From Actinostola sp. cb2023 (Eukaryota; Cnidaria; Anthozoa; Actiniaria; Actinostolidae): 64,000 nucleotides of DNA. The notes beneath the pieces were generated by a model that had not been told where the DNA came from, ran no database searches, and worked only from the letters and a program-made list of their open reading frames with translations. This document shows positions 43,473-54,139 of the stretch, piece after piece (positions within the stretch are counted from its first letter, which is position 1; each line of letters starts with the position of its first letter). The translations under genes and the position numbers were made by a program. The stretch lies in the NCBI GenBank assembly GCA_033675265.1, contig JAUJYZ010000013.1, forward strand, positions 608,169-672,168, read 5' to 3'.

Positions 43473-43692
43473 CTTTCTATTTATCATATTTTTAGATGAG
43501 AAGAACCCATTTCTGAGTCCCCGCCATTGGACTTATCGAATGATCGAGGACTAGCCTCCTATGCATGCAGACGTAGAACCGATCGTGTTTTTTTCCCCCA
43601 GAGAGAAATGAAAAGCGCAAAACAAATGCAATCATATCGCCCGAGACTTTGTATGTTCCTATTTCGTTTTTGTGCAAATATTCAAATTTGCA

Positions 43693-43705
43693 TTTTGGCG
43701 CGAAA
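43693..43705 (+). promoter_or_regulatory. E2F-like site upstream of RAD21
   Basis: TTTTGGCGCGAAA is a textbook two-sided E2F/DP recognition sequence. It lies about 190 bp before the candidate first donor of RAD21 (43892). TTCAAA (CHR-like, reverse) at 43681 and TTTTCCGCGCGCG at about 43729 are near. E2F control of a cohesin gene would fit S-phase expression; binding is inferred. Confidence 0.45.
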
Positions 43706-43799
43706 TAAGCACAAGTTTGCGCGCGAATTTTCCGCGCGCGCGCCGTATCTACATCACGTGATCGAGTCCTTTCGGCGGGAACCGTTCAACCGTTCGAAT

Positions 43800-43892
43800 A
43801 AATGACTGCCATTTTGAATAATATCACGAGACGGAAAGCAAGCTTTTTACAAGATTTACCCCTTCGTTATTGACATTTTTATCATCCATAAG
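43800..43892 (+). other. Candidate non-coding first exon of RAD21
   Basis: The segment ends in a strong donor (AAG|GTAAGTAA at 43893). Acceptors at 45696 or 45709 (TTTCAG, TTTGTAG) precede the RAD21 ATG at 45740 by 30-45 nt. The exon start is not defined; the GC-rich stretch around 43690-43760 is the likely promoter. Confidence 0.45.
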
Positions 43893-44934
43893 GTAAGTAA
43901 TTGAATGATGAGTGCTTTACACTTTGAAAGATACGTTCTTGTGCGAAATAACATTTGAAAGTTCCTCCAAAGAAGCTCCTTACAAAACTGATCGAGTAAC
44001 ACAATACCGTCTAAAAGTTAGCGTCGGTCTGCATTTCTCGCACAAAGCTTGTTTCTTGAACCTTTAAACGGTCGAAAATGTGTGCCTGTTCTCGATATAT
44101 TATCTCTAACACCTATTGGTATGGCGAAAACATCCTTAAACTCTACATAAAACGAGAAAGATAGGTCGTGCATGTAAGTCTTACCTTGCATCGTTGTTTT
44201 CATGGTCAAAATGCCGTTTCTACCGTTCACAATCACATGTAGAACTTCACGAAATACTTACTCAAATAGGAACTTGTAGTAAAAGCCTTATGGAAGAATT
44301 GTATTTGGTGTATACCTAGGAGTAGACTACAATCGAGAAATCGTACTCCAAAATAGCCAAAAGTGAATTTCAGCACTTTCAGTTTGTGTACACTACAGAC
44401 ATATTACAATTTTGGAAACCATAAAAATTACCAGTCAATAGTCATATATCAAAGGCGTCATAACACTATTTTGCACTTTTTGTTTGGCTCATTTTCTGTA
44501 TAGTTTACCTCTGGTTATATACAATACTTTTAAAATTGAATACATTTTGAAAGAAAGTTGAAAATGACAGATTTTTGAACCCTGGACCCAAGCCAGATGA
44601 CCCAAGCTATGGAGTATGGTCTTGTCTTGCATAAAGACGCCAGTGCATGTAAAATTGGTGCTTTTGATACTGTAAAATACATTTATCAATGTAATTGATT
44701 TTTGGATGTGTTTTTATTGTTGAGAAATCTGTTATTTTGACGTTGATGAAAGAAGAACTCACAAATCCAACTATAGAAGAAATACAAGAGTACAGAAAAA
44801 CACTTGCCCACTAAACTGTAGAGTGTGAGAGTGTAGTAAAATTACAAAGCCATTGCAAAAAGCTGAATAGTTACACTGAAAATCAAATTTTAAAAATTAA
44901 AATAAAAACAATTGCAGTACTTTTCACATCTTGA

Positions 44935-44937
<3 letters not shown>

Positions 44938-45027
<90 letters not shown>
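44938..45027 (+). repeat. ATT microsatellite, about 30 repeats
   Basis: An almost pure ATT run in the putative first intron of RAD21. Nothing else was recognised in 43893-45480; a short hairpin with GCCTCCTTTGCAGA / TCTGCAAAGGAGGC lies at about 45500-45552. Confidence 0.95.
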
Positions 45028-45739
45028 CTTCCACTGTTTAACCTTTTTTGATATAAATAAATAATGTATAAATAATAAATAAAAACAACTGCTTGTTTTA
45101 TAATAGCCATGTCAATATTCTTGTATAAAAAAAAAAAGTATAACCTGCTCAATATTAGGTTTTTATTCAGTTTAGACGAATCAAGAACATTTTGAGTTGT
45201 GTCCTAGCTCATGCTCGTTCAAAGTGGCCTAAACATGTATATGCAACTTACTAAGGGGAGAGTGGGAGATTACAATAAATCGCGCATCACATAAGCTATC
45301 CCAATACTAATGATCTCAGTGGTGTTTTCCATTTGGAACATTTCTAAATTCAGGTACTAAATAGACCATGAATGTATGTAAAATAATTCCAGAAATATCA
45401 GACAGTAAGCTAGAAATCAAATGGAACTGTAAAAGTTTTTGAGAAAAATTCTGAAAGAAAATTCAGGAATACATTTTTAGTACGTCTGCTTTTCTGGTAG
45501 CCTCCTTTGCAGACATTTTAGTTGGTTTGCTTTTCTCTGCAAAGGAGGCTTTTCGGATAATCCCAGTAATATCGAAATTTTGTGTTCCATTTGCAAATAT
45601 TAATTATCTTTCTCTGGTTTATAGCAACATTAAATAATTTAGTTAATTTGTATTTTAGCCTTTTATTAACATAAATCATGCCTTCTTTTGTTTCAGAAAT
45701 TCTTTGTAGATTGTAGAGAAACACTTACCAACTGGTATC

Positions 45740-48700
45740 ATGTTCTACCATGCATTTATTTTGGCCAAGAAAGGTCCTATGGCCAGGGTTTGGTTGGCTG
45801 CTCACTGGGAAAAGAAGCTCAGCAAAGCCGTGGTGTTTGAGACTGATATCAAGTCATCTGTTGAAAGCATAGTGTCACCCAAACTGAAGATGGCTCTCAG
45901 AACGTCAGGGCATTTGTTGCTAGGGGTTGTCAGAATCTACTCTCGGAAAGCCAAATATCTGCTTGCAGATTGCAGTGAAGCTTTTGTCAAAATTAAAATG
46001 GCCTTTAGGCCTGGTGTGGTTGACCTACCTGAAGATGGCAGAGAACTTGCTTTCTCTGCTATTACTCTCCCAGAGGTGTTCACTGATTTAGACATGACAT
46101 TGCCTGAGTTAAAGTGTGTGTTATATTTATTGCATTATGACTCAGGATTGTCACTATGTTTTTGAGTGTAGAAAGTGGCTAAACTAGCATACATGTACAT
46201 TGTATAAACTCATCGAAATGGCAAGCCATCATGTGCCTTTGGAACAGCCACCACAGTGTTCAGAGTAGCCACTTGTCTTTTTGATGAAACAGTCATCTGC
46301 TATTGCAGCTACATACATTTCCTGTAGAGCCCACTACTCAAAAGCCCAGTGATAAGTCTTTTTTATTGAATTCTTATTGATATACTGTATTTACGAACTG
46401 AGTAGTTAGCATGAACTAAGGTTGTCACTAGGTTTTTGAGTACCAGACTAGTTAAGAAGTGCAGTATGTGGCTGAACCAGCATTGAAACCCATCAATATG
46501 GCAACACATGCAATTTAGAATAGTAGGCACCAGTCAAATGTGCCAGTAATAAATAATAAATAAATTAAATAATAAATAAACTACTACTACTACAGTAGTC
46601 TGATATACACTGTACAGTACAGCATAGACCGAATGCAATAATGGTGCCAATTTCAATTGCCATTGTTCTGGACTGACTAGCCTTGTGTTCATGTGGAAAC
46701 ACAAAGGATTTTCACCTCAATTAGAGGCTAGTCAGTCCAGAACAATGGCAATTGAAATTGAACGCCATTGCATTCGGTCTACGGTATTCTCTTTCATTGA
46801 AATGACTGGTTTCATCTTCACAGTGATGTTGACATTCAAGCACAGTTTACACTCAACCAGAGTAGAATAGAAGAGATCACCATGAAAGAAGATGTGGTAG
46901 TCAACAATCTGCTTGGCGATGAGGGCTTTGGGGACATTCCTTTTGACAGTGATGGTGAAAAGGAAATTCTTAGAGGAGGGACGGCAATGGAAGAATCTCT
47001 TTATCATTCCAAAGATGTGTCAAAAATAACACTAAATGAAACTAATGAAGGAAAAGGGATGGCTGATTCAACATTTGAAAGAAGTAAAATTGGTAAGAGA
47101 GAGTTGTACAAAATGTATATAATTGGTAAGAGAGATTGTGTAGTGTTATCTAAAGAATATTGTAGTTCCATCCAGAGTCTATGCTCTGATATTTTCCCAA
47201 AGAAGCTAGATGCTCTGATAAACAAGTATTAGCCTGAGAAATGCAGTTTCTAGGACAAATATGCCATTTAGAGGAGCATACAGTTTCCGAGGGTAAATTT
47301 CACACACGAGACAGGAACTACTCTATTGTCTTTATTATTCAACAATGAAATTTGCCTCAGGGAAATATATTCCATGTGGGCACTATGCTTTGATATTTGC
47401 CTTCGGCAGTGACTCTCATGTCATGTAATCAATTTTGACCAATAAGAACAAAAGAAAATTGAAGGGCTCCATGCAAGAACAATGTAAGCAATCTCTGAAC
47501 AAAATCTAAATTCTCCTTGAGATTCTTTGATTTTCCAAGGATAATTTTTATTTATTTATCACAAGTCACTTACTCCATTCTTGCATGGACCCCTTCAATT
47601 GTTGAATAAATTATATAATACATCATTGGTAGTTGTAGGGTTTACCTTTTCAAGTGAGTACTACTTGTACATTGTATGTACTGTTGATCATAGTGATGCA
47701 GGATTCACACAGTAGAAACTGGCAACTGGCAGAATCTGCCATCTGTCGAAAGTTTGGCTAGTTGTTTTAAAATCTACTAAAACCCTACTGATATCTGTGC
47801 ATTTTAAATCATATGTCATAGATCTAGCGTTGGACGAACCTATCAAAGATGATGGTTTTGGTGGAGATGGTGTGGATTTTCTTGCTGATGGATTTGGAGA
47901 TGGTCTAGGGGATGCCTTGGCATTACCTGGCATTGAAGACTTGCCGACAGCAGCTGCAGACGACCTTCCATTGGAGCCTATTGATGTACAAATTGAGGGA
48001 GAGGAACCACCTAAAGATACAACAACACCTCCCAATGAACTCAATGAAACAACAGGTAATTAAAATACAATACATGTAGTTCCTATCAAGAGACTGTAAC
48101 CCTCAAAAACTTGAAGGCCGAATGTTTCATCAAGGGCAAGCAAATTGACCAGCTATGAACATTTTGATTGTAACCTTTATTTATTCGGGGTAACCCATTC
48201 AGCAGCTAGGCTGGTACCCATAGGGGCCCTGCGTAACTTTATCACAACTAAATTACAATCTAAAAATATTATTATTAGTAATCTTTATTTATTCAGGTTA
48301 CCCCCTCAGAAGCAGCTCGGCTGGTATGCATAGAGGCCCTGCATAACTTTATCAAAGCTGAATTACAATCTAAAATATAAAACTTGACTTTTCCTGACTG
48401 GTTTTAGCATCACACATACAATAAAAAGAGCACTGACAACTAGGGATATTGCCATCTATATGTACATGAACTTACACATTTTTGCCAGCTGTAATATTTA
48501 TTTGTTAGGAAAAAGCAAAATTCACAGAGAAAATAACCTCTATTTATTTGTAGGAGCCGATACTACAAATGAGATGACAGTGTTACAGACAGAAGCTGAG
48601 GGCTTTGTGCTTGAGCCTGTAGAGATTGTGCAAAAGGGTAGAAGAAGTCGTAGAAAGAGAAAGCTTATAGTTGACGAGGACAAAATTTTGTCCACGGATG

Positions 48701-49443
48701 CTATCAAGTCACAGCTCTCAGATACGGCAGATATTGTCAAGCATGCTATGCTTGCACCACCAACAAAGAGAAGAATGAAGCTAAAGACAAAATCCATGGT
48801 AGACCAACTCTTTTCTGTGCCAGGCCTGGATCTGTTGGCTAGCCCACTTATAGAAGCATTTGTGGTTAACCTGACAAAAGCTGTCAAAGTATCTGGGGTT
48901 GAGAATCATGAGGCTGACGAGAAAATGGAAACAAACGAGGCGGAAGAAGAAGAGACGTCGCAGGAATCATTTGAGAAAGTAGAAAAGAATCGTAAGAACA
49001 CCTCTGTGACTTTCGAAGAACCATTACCATTACCCACAATCGATGAGCCGATAGAAAATCTGGGACAAGACGAGATGATGGTAAGCCATTACGAACCTGA
49101 AGTTGAGGAGAAAGAGGCTGAAAAAGAAGACGTTCCAGAACTTCCGTCATCTCAAATGGACGAAGAACAAAAAATGAACACCGAAACAGAAGAGCAGTTT
49201 GAGAATCGTCGATGATGGACCAAGAGAACAAATCAATTATTACACACACTGAAGAGGGAATTCAACAGAAACGAGACTGTGAACTTTAATAACCTTGTAC
49301 TAAAGAATACAAGGAAACAAGCTGCCAATATATTCTATAGCTGTCTCCTATTAAGTAAAGACAACACCCTACTGATGACGCAGAATGATTTATTTGGAGA
49401 CATAATGCTGACAAAGGGTGACCATTTTGCCGCTGCATGCTAG
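45740..49443 (+). CDS. RAD21: RAD21-type cohesin kleisin with an internal TGA
   Basis: Coding exons 45740-46113, 46824-47092, 47822-48055 and 48554-49215 join in frame (512 residues, stop TGA at 49213). Residues 1-120 are the Smc3-binding N-terminal domain (KIWLAAHW-type [40 protein letters not shown]). [11 protein letters not shown] follows in exon 2, and EILR at residues 172-175 aligns with the first human separase site. Exon 4 has RKRKLIVDE and [12 protein letters not shown], then acidic sequence. Beyond the TGA the same frame stays open to TAG at 49441 and encodes the Smc1-binding winged helix: [29 protein letters not shown]. The stop thus separates two halves of one conserved domain. RAD21 closes the cohesin ring. 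A RAD21L-like paralogue cannot be excluded because the middle is divergent. Confidence 0.88.
46625..46781. mobile_element. Palindromic MITE in RAD21 intron
   Basis: TAGACCGAATGCAATAATGG and its near-complement delimit it; GCCATTGTTCTGGACTGACT pairs inside. It ends 42 bp before the RAD21 exon starting at 46824 and is related to 40761-40927. Confidence 0.85.
47228..47465. repeat. Dispersed repeat in RAD21 intron 2
   Basis: Relative of 28778-29035: shares CAGTTTCCGAGGG-AAATTTCACA, AGGAACTACTCTATTGTC and TTATTATTCAACAATG. A second small repeat follows at about 47505-47592, shared with 11665-11816. Confidence 0.65.
48172..48380 (+). repeat. Tandem duplication in RAD21 intron 3
   Basis: Two copies of about 110 bp, each with CTTTATTTATTC-GG, GCTGGTA-CCATAG/GCATAG, GGCCCTGC-TAACTTTATCA and AATTACAATCTAAAA. 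They are diverged, so the event is not recent. Confidence 0.7.
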
Positions 49444-49916
49444 CATTCCAGATTTTTTACATGAACATCAACAAAAAGAGACACTGACTTTAAACTAATG
49501 AACAATTCTGAATCCTTGAATTTCACACTCAAGCTGAGCAGGTTTGTGTACTGCATATAGTAACATTATTGTAATATGTAAAAACGTTTTAGCCTGTGGT
49601 ATAAGGGTTTAGTACAGACTGTATTGCCTTGCTGCGAAGGTCTTTTTATGTTTGGTTTTACCCCTTGTTAATAATTAATACTGTATATTTGATGTATTTG
49701 ATTCAAGTTTTTAGCATTGTATTGTACATTGAATCATCATTCTAACCATTCCCATGATGTACATGTACTCTTGATTAATTCTCAATACCATCGAGGTTGT
49801 ATATTGGATTTTAACCATTCTATGAGTTATTTTTAAAGTACCTGTACATAAGAAGGGTCATGTATTGATATTATAATATTTCGTCTTAAGAGTTTTTAAA
49901 TTAATATGAAATTAAG

Positions 49917-49922
49917 AATAAA
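49917..49922 (+). terminator. Poly(A) signal of RAD21
   Basis: AATAAA about 475 nt after the TAG at 49441. It lies inside the tandem-array unit, so it recurs in copies 2-4 near 53694, 57830 and 61967 without a gene in front. Confidence 0.6.
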
Positions 49923-50011
49923 GGTATTTACAGAACTACATTCAGTGGCTGAGTCATTGATGACAAAATGATAATGACAAAAATATGCAAATATATTGTT
50001 ACAATTGTTTT

Positions 50012-50225
50012 AGCATAAACCATCCAGTAGGTCAGTAGAAAATGACGGAAACAAGCAACAGACAATAATTCGTCAAGAAACTCCTCCGAAACATTAGTAA
50101 AACGCGACGCTGAAGTGGCCATTTTGTTTGTTTACCTCTACTCTGGGGTCTGTGAGCTGATAGACCACTAGTAGCAAACCAATCAGATTGCAGGATTTGC
50201 AATAGACCACTGGATGGTTTATGCT
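50012..50225 (-). mobile_element. MITE, family A, array copy 1
   Basis: Ends AGCATAAACCATCCAG and CTGGATGGTTTATGCT. A minus-strand frame starts MATSASRFTNVSEEFLDEL, probably the 5' coding end of a larger transposon gene or a captured exon. Copies start at 54148, 58285 and 62421; a diverged, inverted relative is at 6733-6957. Confidence 0.85.
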
Positions 50226-50321
50226 AATGTCTATTAGTCTACTAACTGGTCAGATGGGGACTTTAATCAATCATGGTCTTGTGAAGTTTGTAGCTTTTTT
50301 ATTACTGGACATGTGGGGGCT

Positions 50322-50466
50322 TAGAGTGCAAACACTAAAACCATGAAACAGTGCTAACTTTAATTAGCACTAAATAGTGCAATGTCTTTTGTTTTCTATT
50401 GTTTCATTGGTGTTATTTAGCACCAACTAGTTTGTACTGTTTCACGGTTTTAGTGTTTGCACTCTA
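50322..50466. mobile_element. MITE, family B, array copy 1
   Basis: TAGAGTGCAAACACTAAAAC and its complement delimit it; the middle CTTTTGTTTTCTATTGTTTC matches the 27052 and 27307 elements. Further copies lie in each later unit. Confidence 0.85.
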
Positions 50467-50490
50467 CCGTATAATCATTGGGGGACAATA

Positions 50491-50617
50491 ACCAGTTGTA
50501 CTAAAGGTGGTTAGTGCTATCCACTGGATAAGTCCTATCCAATGGATAAAAATTACTGGATAACTGCATCATAGGACTTATCCGGTAGACAGTGCTAACC
50601 ACCTTTCATGCAACTGG
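50491..50617. mobile_element. Hairpin MITE with CAGTTG ends, array copy 1
   Basis: CCAGTTGTACTAAAGGTGG and CCACCTTTCATGCAACTGG, plus GGATAAGTCCTA/ TAGGACTTATCC inside. Copies recur in each unit. Confidence 0.8.
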
Positions 50618-50969
50618 GGCCAGGATGGCAATCCCATTAGCAGAAAGGGGTGCTTAATGCAGGATTTTAAGGTACTCCCCCATTGGTTTAATTGAACTTC
50701 TATAAACTCCCCAATACACAGCAGCTTAATTGATACTATTAGTTTTTATTGTTATGCTTTCTTAACAAACTTTTGCAACAATATTTTGTTGCTGTTCTTT
50801 ATTATTATTTATTTTATAAAAAAAAAAAAACACCTTTTCAAGGTACAAACTTTTATAATCATTAAAATTAATGTTTAATTTTTTTTTCAATATTCAAATG
50901 GATTTTGGACACCTTCATATCTTCGACATGACAATGAACTTCTGAACACAGTTCAGATACATCAAGAGA

Positions 50970-51081
50970 GGGCTTGCACGATCACGTGCCGGCAGCCATG
51001 ACGGGACAGGATAAAACCATACCTTTCTCCTACTAAGGAATTGAATTCTTTCTCATGAATCTCGTGATCGTGCAAACCCTC
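50970..51081. mobile_element. Hairpin MITE with AGAGGGCTTGCACGATCACG ends, array copy 1
   Basis: The right end CGTGATCGTGCAAACCCTCT is the near-complement of the left. A minus-strand frame of about 60-79 codons through it (for example 51201-50962) shows no known motif and is probably not coding. Confidence 0.75.
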
Positions 51082-51466
51082 TATACAACTGAATTCAGGC
51101 TGGAAAAACTGGTGGACCTTCATTTTTAATACTTTTTTTCCAAACATTTTCCTCACATTTGTTGTAAAAAAAACCAATTTAGTTACAAAGGATTTTCCCA
51201 CTTTCAGTATTTATTTTTCTCGTGGGTTAACTGAATTGCAATGAGATTGTCATATACAATATTCAGTTTTAACAATATTGGAAGATTGCACTTCTATATA
51301 TGGTAATGGTCATAGTTCTGCGAGTGGTTTTCATAAACCTGTGAAATACACATTAGTACACCCTAATTACCAGTGTTGTTTTCATTTCACTATTTCACAC
51401 TATTAAACTAATAGTGCATGCCATATATCCGTGAAACAATTACTAACTAGTTTTTAGTAGAATTAC

Positions 51467-51640
51467 ACAGGTGATTATAGAAAATCAAGTGTGCTGATTG
51501 GTCAAGAACTTTGGACTATTTCTCGATAGTTACCTACAGCATTTTGACAAAATGGCTGCCAGCTTTTGAAATATGAAATAAAAATGTATTTTCTTTAAAA
51601 TGCTTATTTATTTTTATTTTTTCAAATAATCACCTGTGTC
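51467..51640. mobile_element. MITE with CACAGGTGATTAT ends, array copy 1
   Basis: CACAGGTGATTAT and ATAATCACCTGTG delimit it. It is nested in a larger, weaker inverted pair: ACTAATTGTT near 51745 against AACAATTAGTCACC near 51650. Confidence 0.65.
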
Positions 51641-51840
51641 ATCTACTAAAACAATTAGTCACCTCAGGCTCAGTGAATAGCAGTGATAGTAACCTCGACT
51701 TCGTCTCGGTTATTATTCACCGATATTCACCTCGCCTTTGGTGACTAATTGTTAAATAGTGCGTAATAGTTTTTAGTTATCAACTATTTAGTTATCGACA
51801 AACTAAGAATTCACTCGGGCATGAACCACACAACACATTA

Positions 51841-52245
51841 CAGTCAAACCAGGTCACGCGTGCCCCCCTAGAGTCCATTATTGACTTTGTTATTTGAAAA
51901 TTGATTTGATTTTTCATCTTGAACTTCGATTATTGCGAACGAACATTTCAATATTCAAAACAAGAATAATTTGAAAATTCGATTGCTGATTGGATTAATA
52001 AAACAAACGTTACCCTAATATGGGCAGACAAACACAACACGTATGGGCTGCATGTGTCTGCCCATATTAGGGGTAACGTTTGTGTTATTAATCCAATCAG
52101 CAATCGAATTTTCAAATTATTCTTGTTTTGAATATTGAAATGTTCGTTCGCAATAATCGAAGTTCAAGATGAAAAATCAAATCAATTTTCAAATAACAAA
52201 GTCAATAATGGACTCTAGGGGGGCACGCGTGACCTGGTTTGACTG
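51841..52245. mobile_element. Tc1/mariner-like 405-bp palindrome, array copy 1
   Basis: CAGTCAAACCAGGTCACGCG to CGCGTGACCTGGTTTGACTG, flanked by TA on both sides. The arms are nearly perfect over about 185 bp each, with a loop around 52028-52060. Copies start at 55977 and 60114. Arm variants differ between copies. Confidence 0.9.
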
Positions 52246-52262
52246 TAAACAATAATTATTAA

Positions 52263-53272
52263 CCCATTCGCTCCTACACCGGCCGAAACCGGCCGTAAAC
52301 ATCGATAGTGCTTTGAAAAATTCTAACTTTCTGAATTTTCGTAACATCGATCTCATGGCCAGTTATTAGTGACAACTAGATAACTCTTCATATTTTAACC
52401 TCAAGTAAACTGAATTACAGGTCCGATTTCTGGGCATTAGTTCAATTTGTTTGCCATAAAAATCAAAAATGCGTGTTTTTGACGCAATTTTACACCTCGA
52501 AAATGACCGACATTTGACTTGGATTTTCTTCCAAAATACATCCTTGCGAAACAAAACGCCACTTTCTCAGCAAACTTCCATCTCTCTTCTTGATATAGTC
52601 GTGAATTTTGCCCTCTCTTTTCCTTAACTCGCCGAACAATAGCCATTTCCTTAGGACCACTTTCGCTAACACGTGTTTTCCTTCTGCACGCCCGAAAAGG
52701 ATGCCGGGAAACATCCGGGAATTTCGGCATAGATCTCCCCGAATCTCTGTTTTTGAAGAAGATATAGAGTGTCGAGCCACTCGGTCCTACAGGCAAAATA
52801 TTGCACCGGTTGCATTCTTTACAAGTCCAAAGTCGCCAAAAATGCCTTTGTAGGTCCTGGAATCCAACACAGAAAGACCAGAGAGACGATTTCACTTTGA
52901 GTCCGCCATTTTGGAAAATTTGATGGAGCTGCCGAAATGTGTTCGTGAATTCGTATCTTCCTCCTGAGTTCTTCCAGGAGAACGATCTCTACCACACCAG
53001 TCAAGCTTAATGATGCTGTCCTGGGGGCTTCTGTGGTGAATAATGGCTATAAACACTCTAAAAATGCAAAATTGGCCTTTTCGAGTAGTGATTACTACTA
53101 GCCCCTACGAACTCCCAAGAAGAAAGGCAGAGCACGTGAAGAAGCGAGCCCACAGGCATTCAGAACTGTCAAGATTTCCATGGAAACCCCTTATACGGAA
53201 TCGAAATTTCCTACGACGTGATTAGGTCCAGAAAATCGCTAAAAAACTCAAAATAGCTCAGGAGCGAATGGG
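52263..53272. mobile_element. piggyBac-like non-autonomous element, array copy 1
   Basis: A 1010-bp element with 13-bp inverted ends CCCATTCGCTCCT and AGGAGCGAATGGG flanked by TTAA on both sides (52259-52262, 53273-53276): the piggyBac signature of CCC-starting TIRs and TTAA target. Copies are at 56399-57408 and 60536-61545. Minus-strand frames of up to 152 codons (52895-52437) are conserved unchanged in all copies, but overlapping frames are equally long and none shows a transposase motif, so coding is doubtful. Confidence 0.85.
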
Positions 53273-53781
53273 TTAAACTAATGAACAATTCTGAATCCTT
53301 GAATTTCACACTCAAGCTGAGCAGGTTTGTGTACTGCATATAGTAACATTATTGTAATATGTAAAAATGTTTTAGCCTGTGGTATAAGGGTTTAGTACAG
53401 ACTGTATTGCCTTGCTGCGAAGGTCTTTTTATGTTTGGTTTTACCCCTTGTTTTAATTAATACTGTATATTTGATGTATTTGATTCAAGTTTTTAGCATT
53501 GTATTGTACATTGAATCATCATTCTAACCATTTCCATGATGTACACTTGATTAATTCTCAATACCATCGAGGTTGTATATTGGATTTTAACCATTCTATG
53601 AGTTATTTTTAAAGTACCTGTACATAAGAAGGGTCATGTATTGATATTATAATATTTCGTCTTAAGAGTTTTAAAATTAATATGAAATTAAGAATAAAGG
53701 TATTTACAGAACTACATTCAGTGGCTGAGTCATTGATGACAAAATGATAATGACAAAAATATGCAAATATATTGTTACAAT

Positions 53782-54139
53782 GAGGGTTTATCATGTAATT
53801 TCAAAACTCATAGGACAAAAAATGATTATCATAGCTGGAAAGAGCTCGTTGAAATTAGTAAAAATGTGAAGTTTGGAAAAGATCGCTCCACAAATTACGA
53901 AGATATGAATTTTCAAAAATCGAAATTTTGTATGAAAACCTTTGTTGGAGGCAAGAGTTGCCTCCAAGCGTAATTTCCAAAGGTTTTCATATAAAATTTC
54001 GATTTTTGAAAATTCACGCTTCGTAATTTGTGGAGCGATCTTTTCCAAACTTCACATTTTTACTAATTTCAACAGCTCTTTCCAGCTATGATAATCATTT
54101 GTTTGTCCTATGAGTTTTGAAATTATGTGATAAACCCTC
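53782..54139. mobile_element. Palindromic MITE inserted in array copies 2-4
   Basis: GAGGGTTTATCA and TGATAAACCCTC ends, arms of about 150 bp, AT repeated at both borders. The empty site is seen in copy 1 (ACAATTGTTTTAGC near 50001). Further copies lie at 57918-58276 and 62055-62412. The central roughly 135 bp is inverted in copy 2 relative to copies 3 and 4. Confidence 0.92.

Noticed and set aside
43527..43805. 92-codon frame upstream of RAD21
   Set aside because: Overlaps the GC-rich presumed promoter, has no known motif and no splice support.
49213..49215. TGA in RAD21 as a selenocysteine codon
   Set aside because: Rad21 has no Cys or Sec at this site, the flanking residues align without a gap for one, and I see no SECIS-like element.
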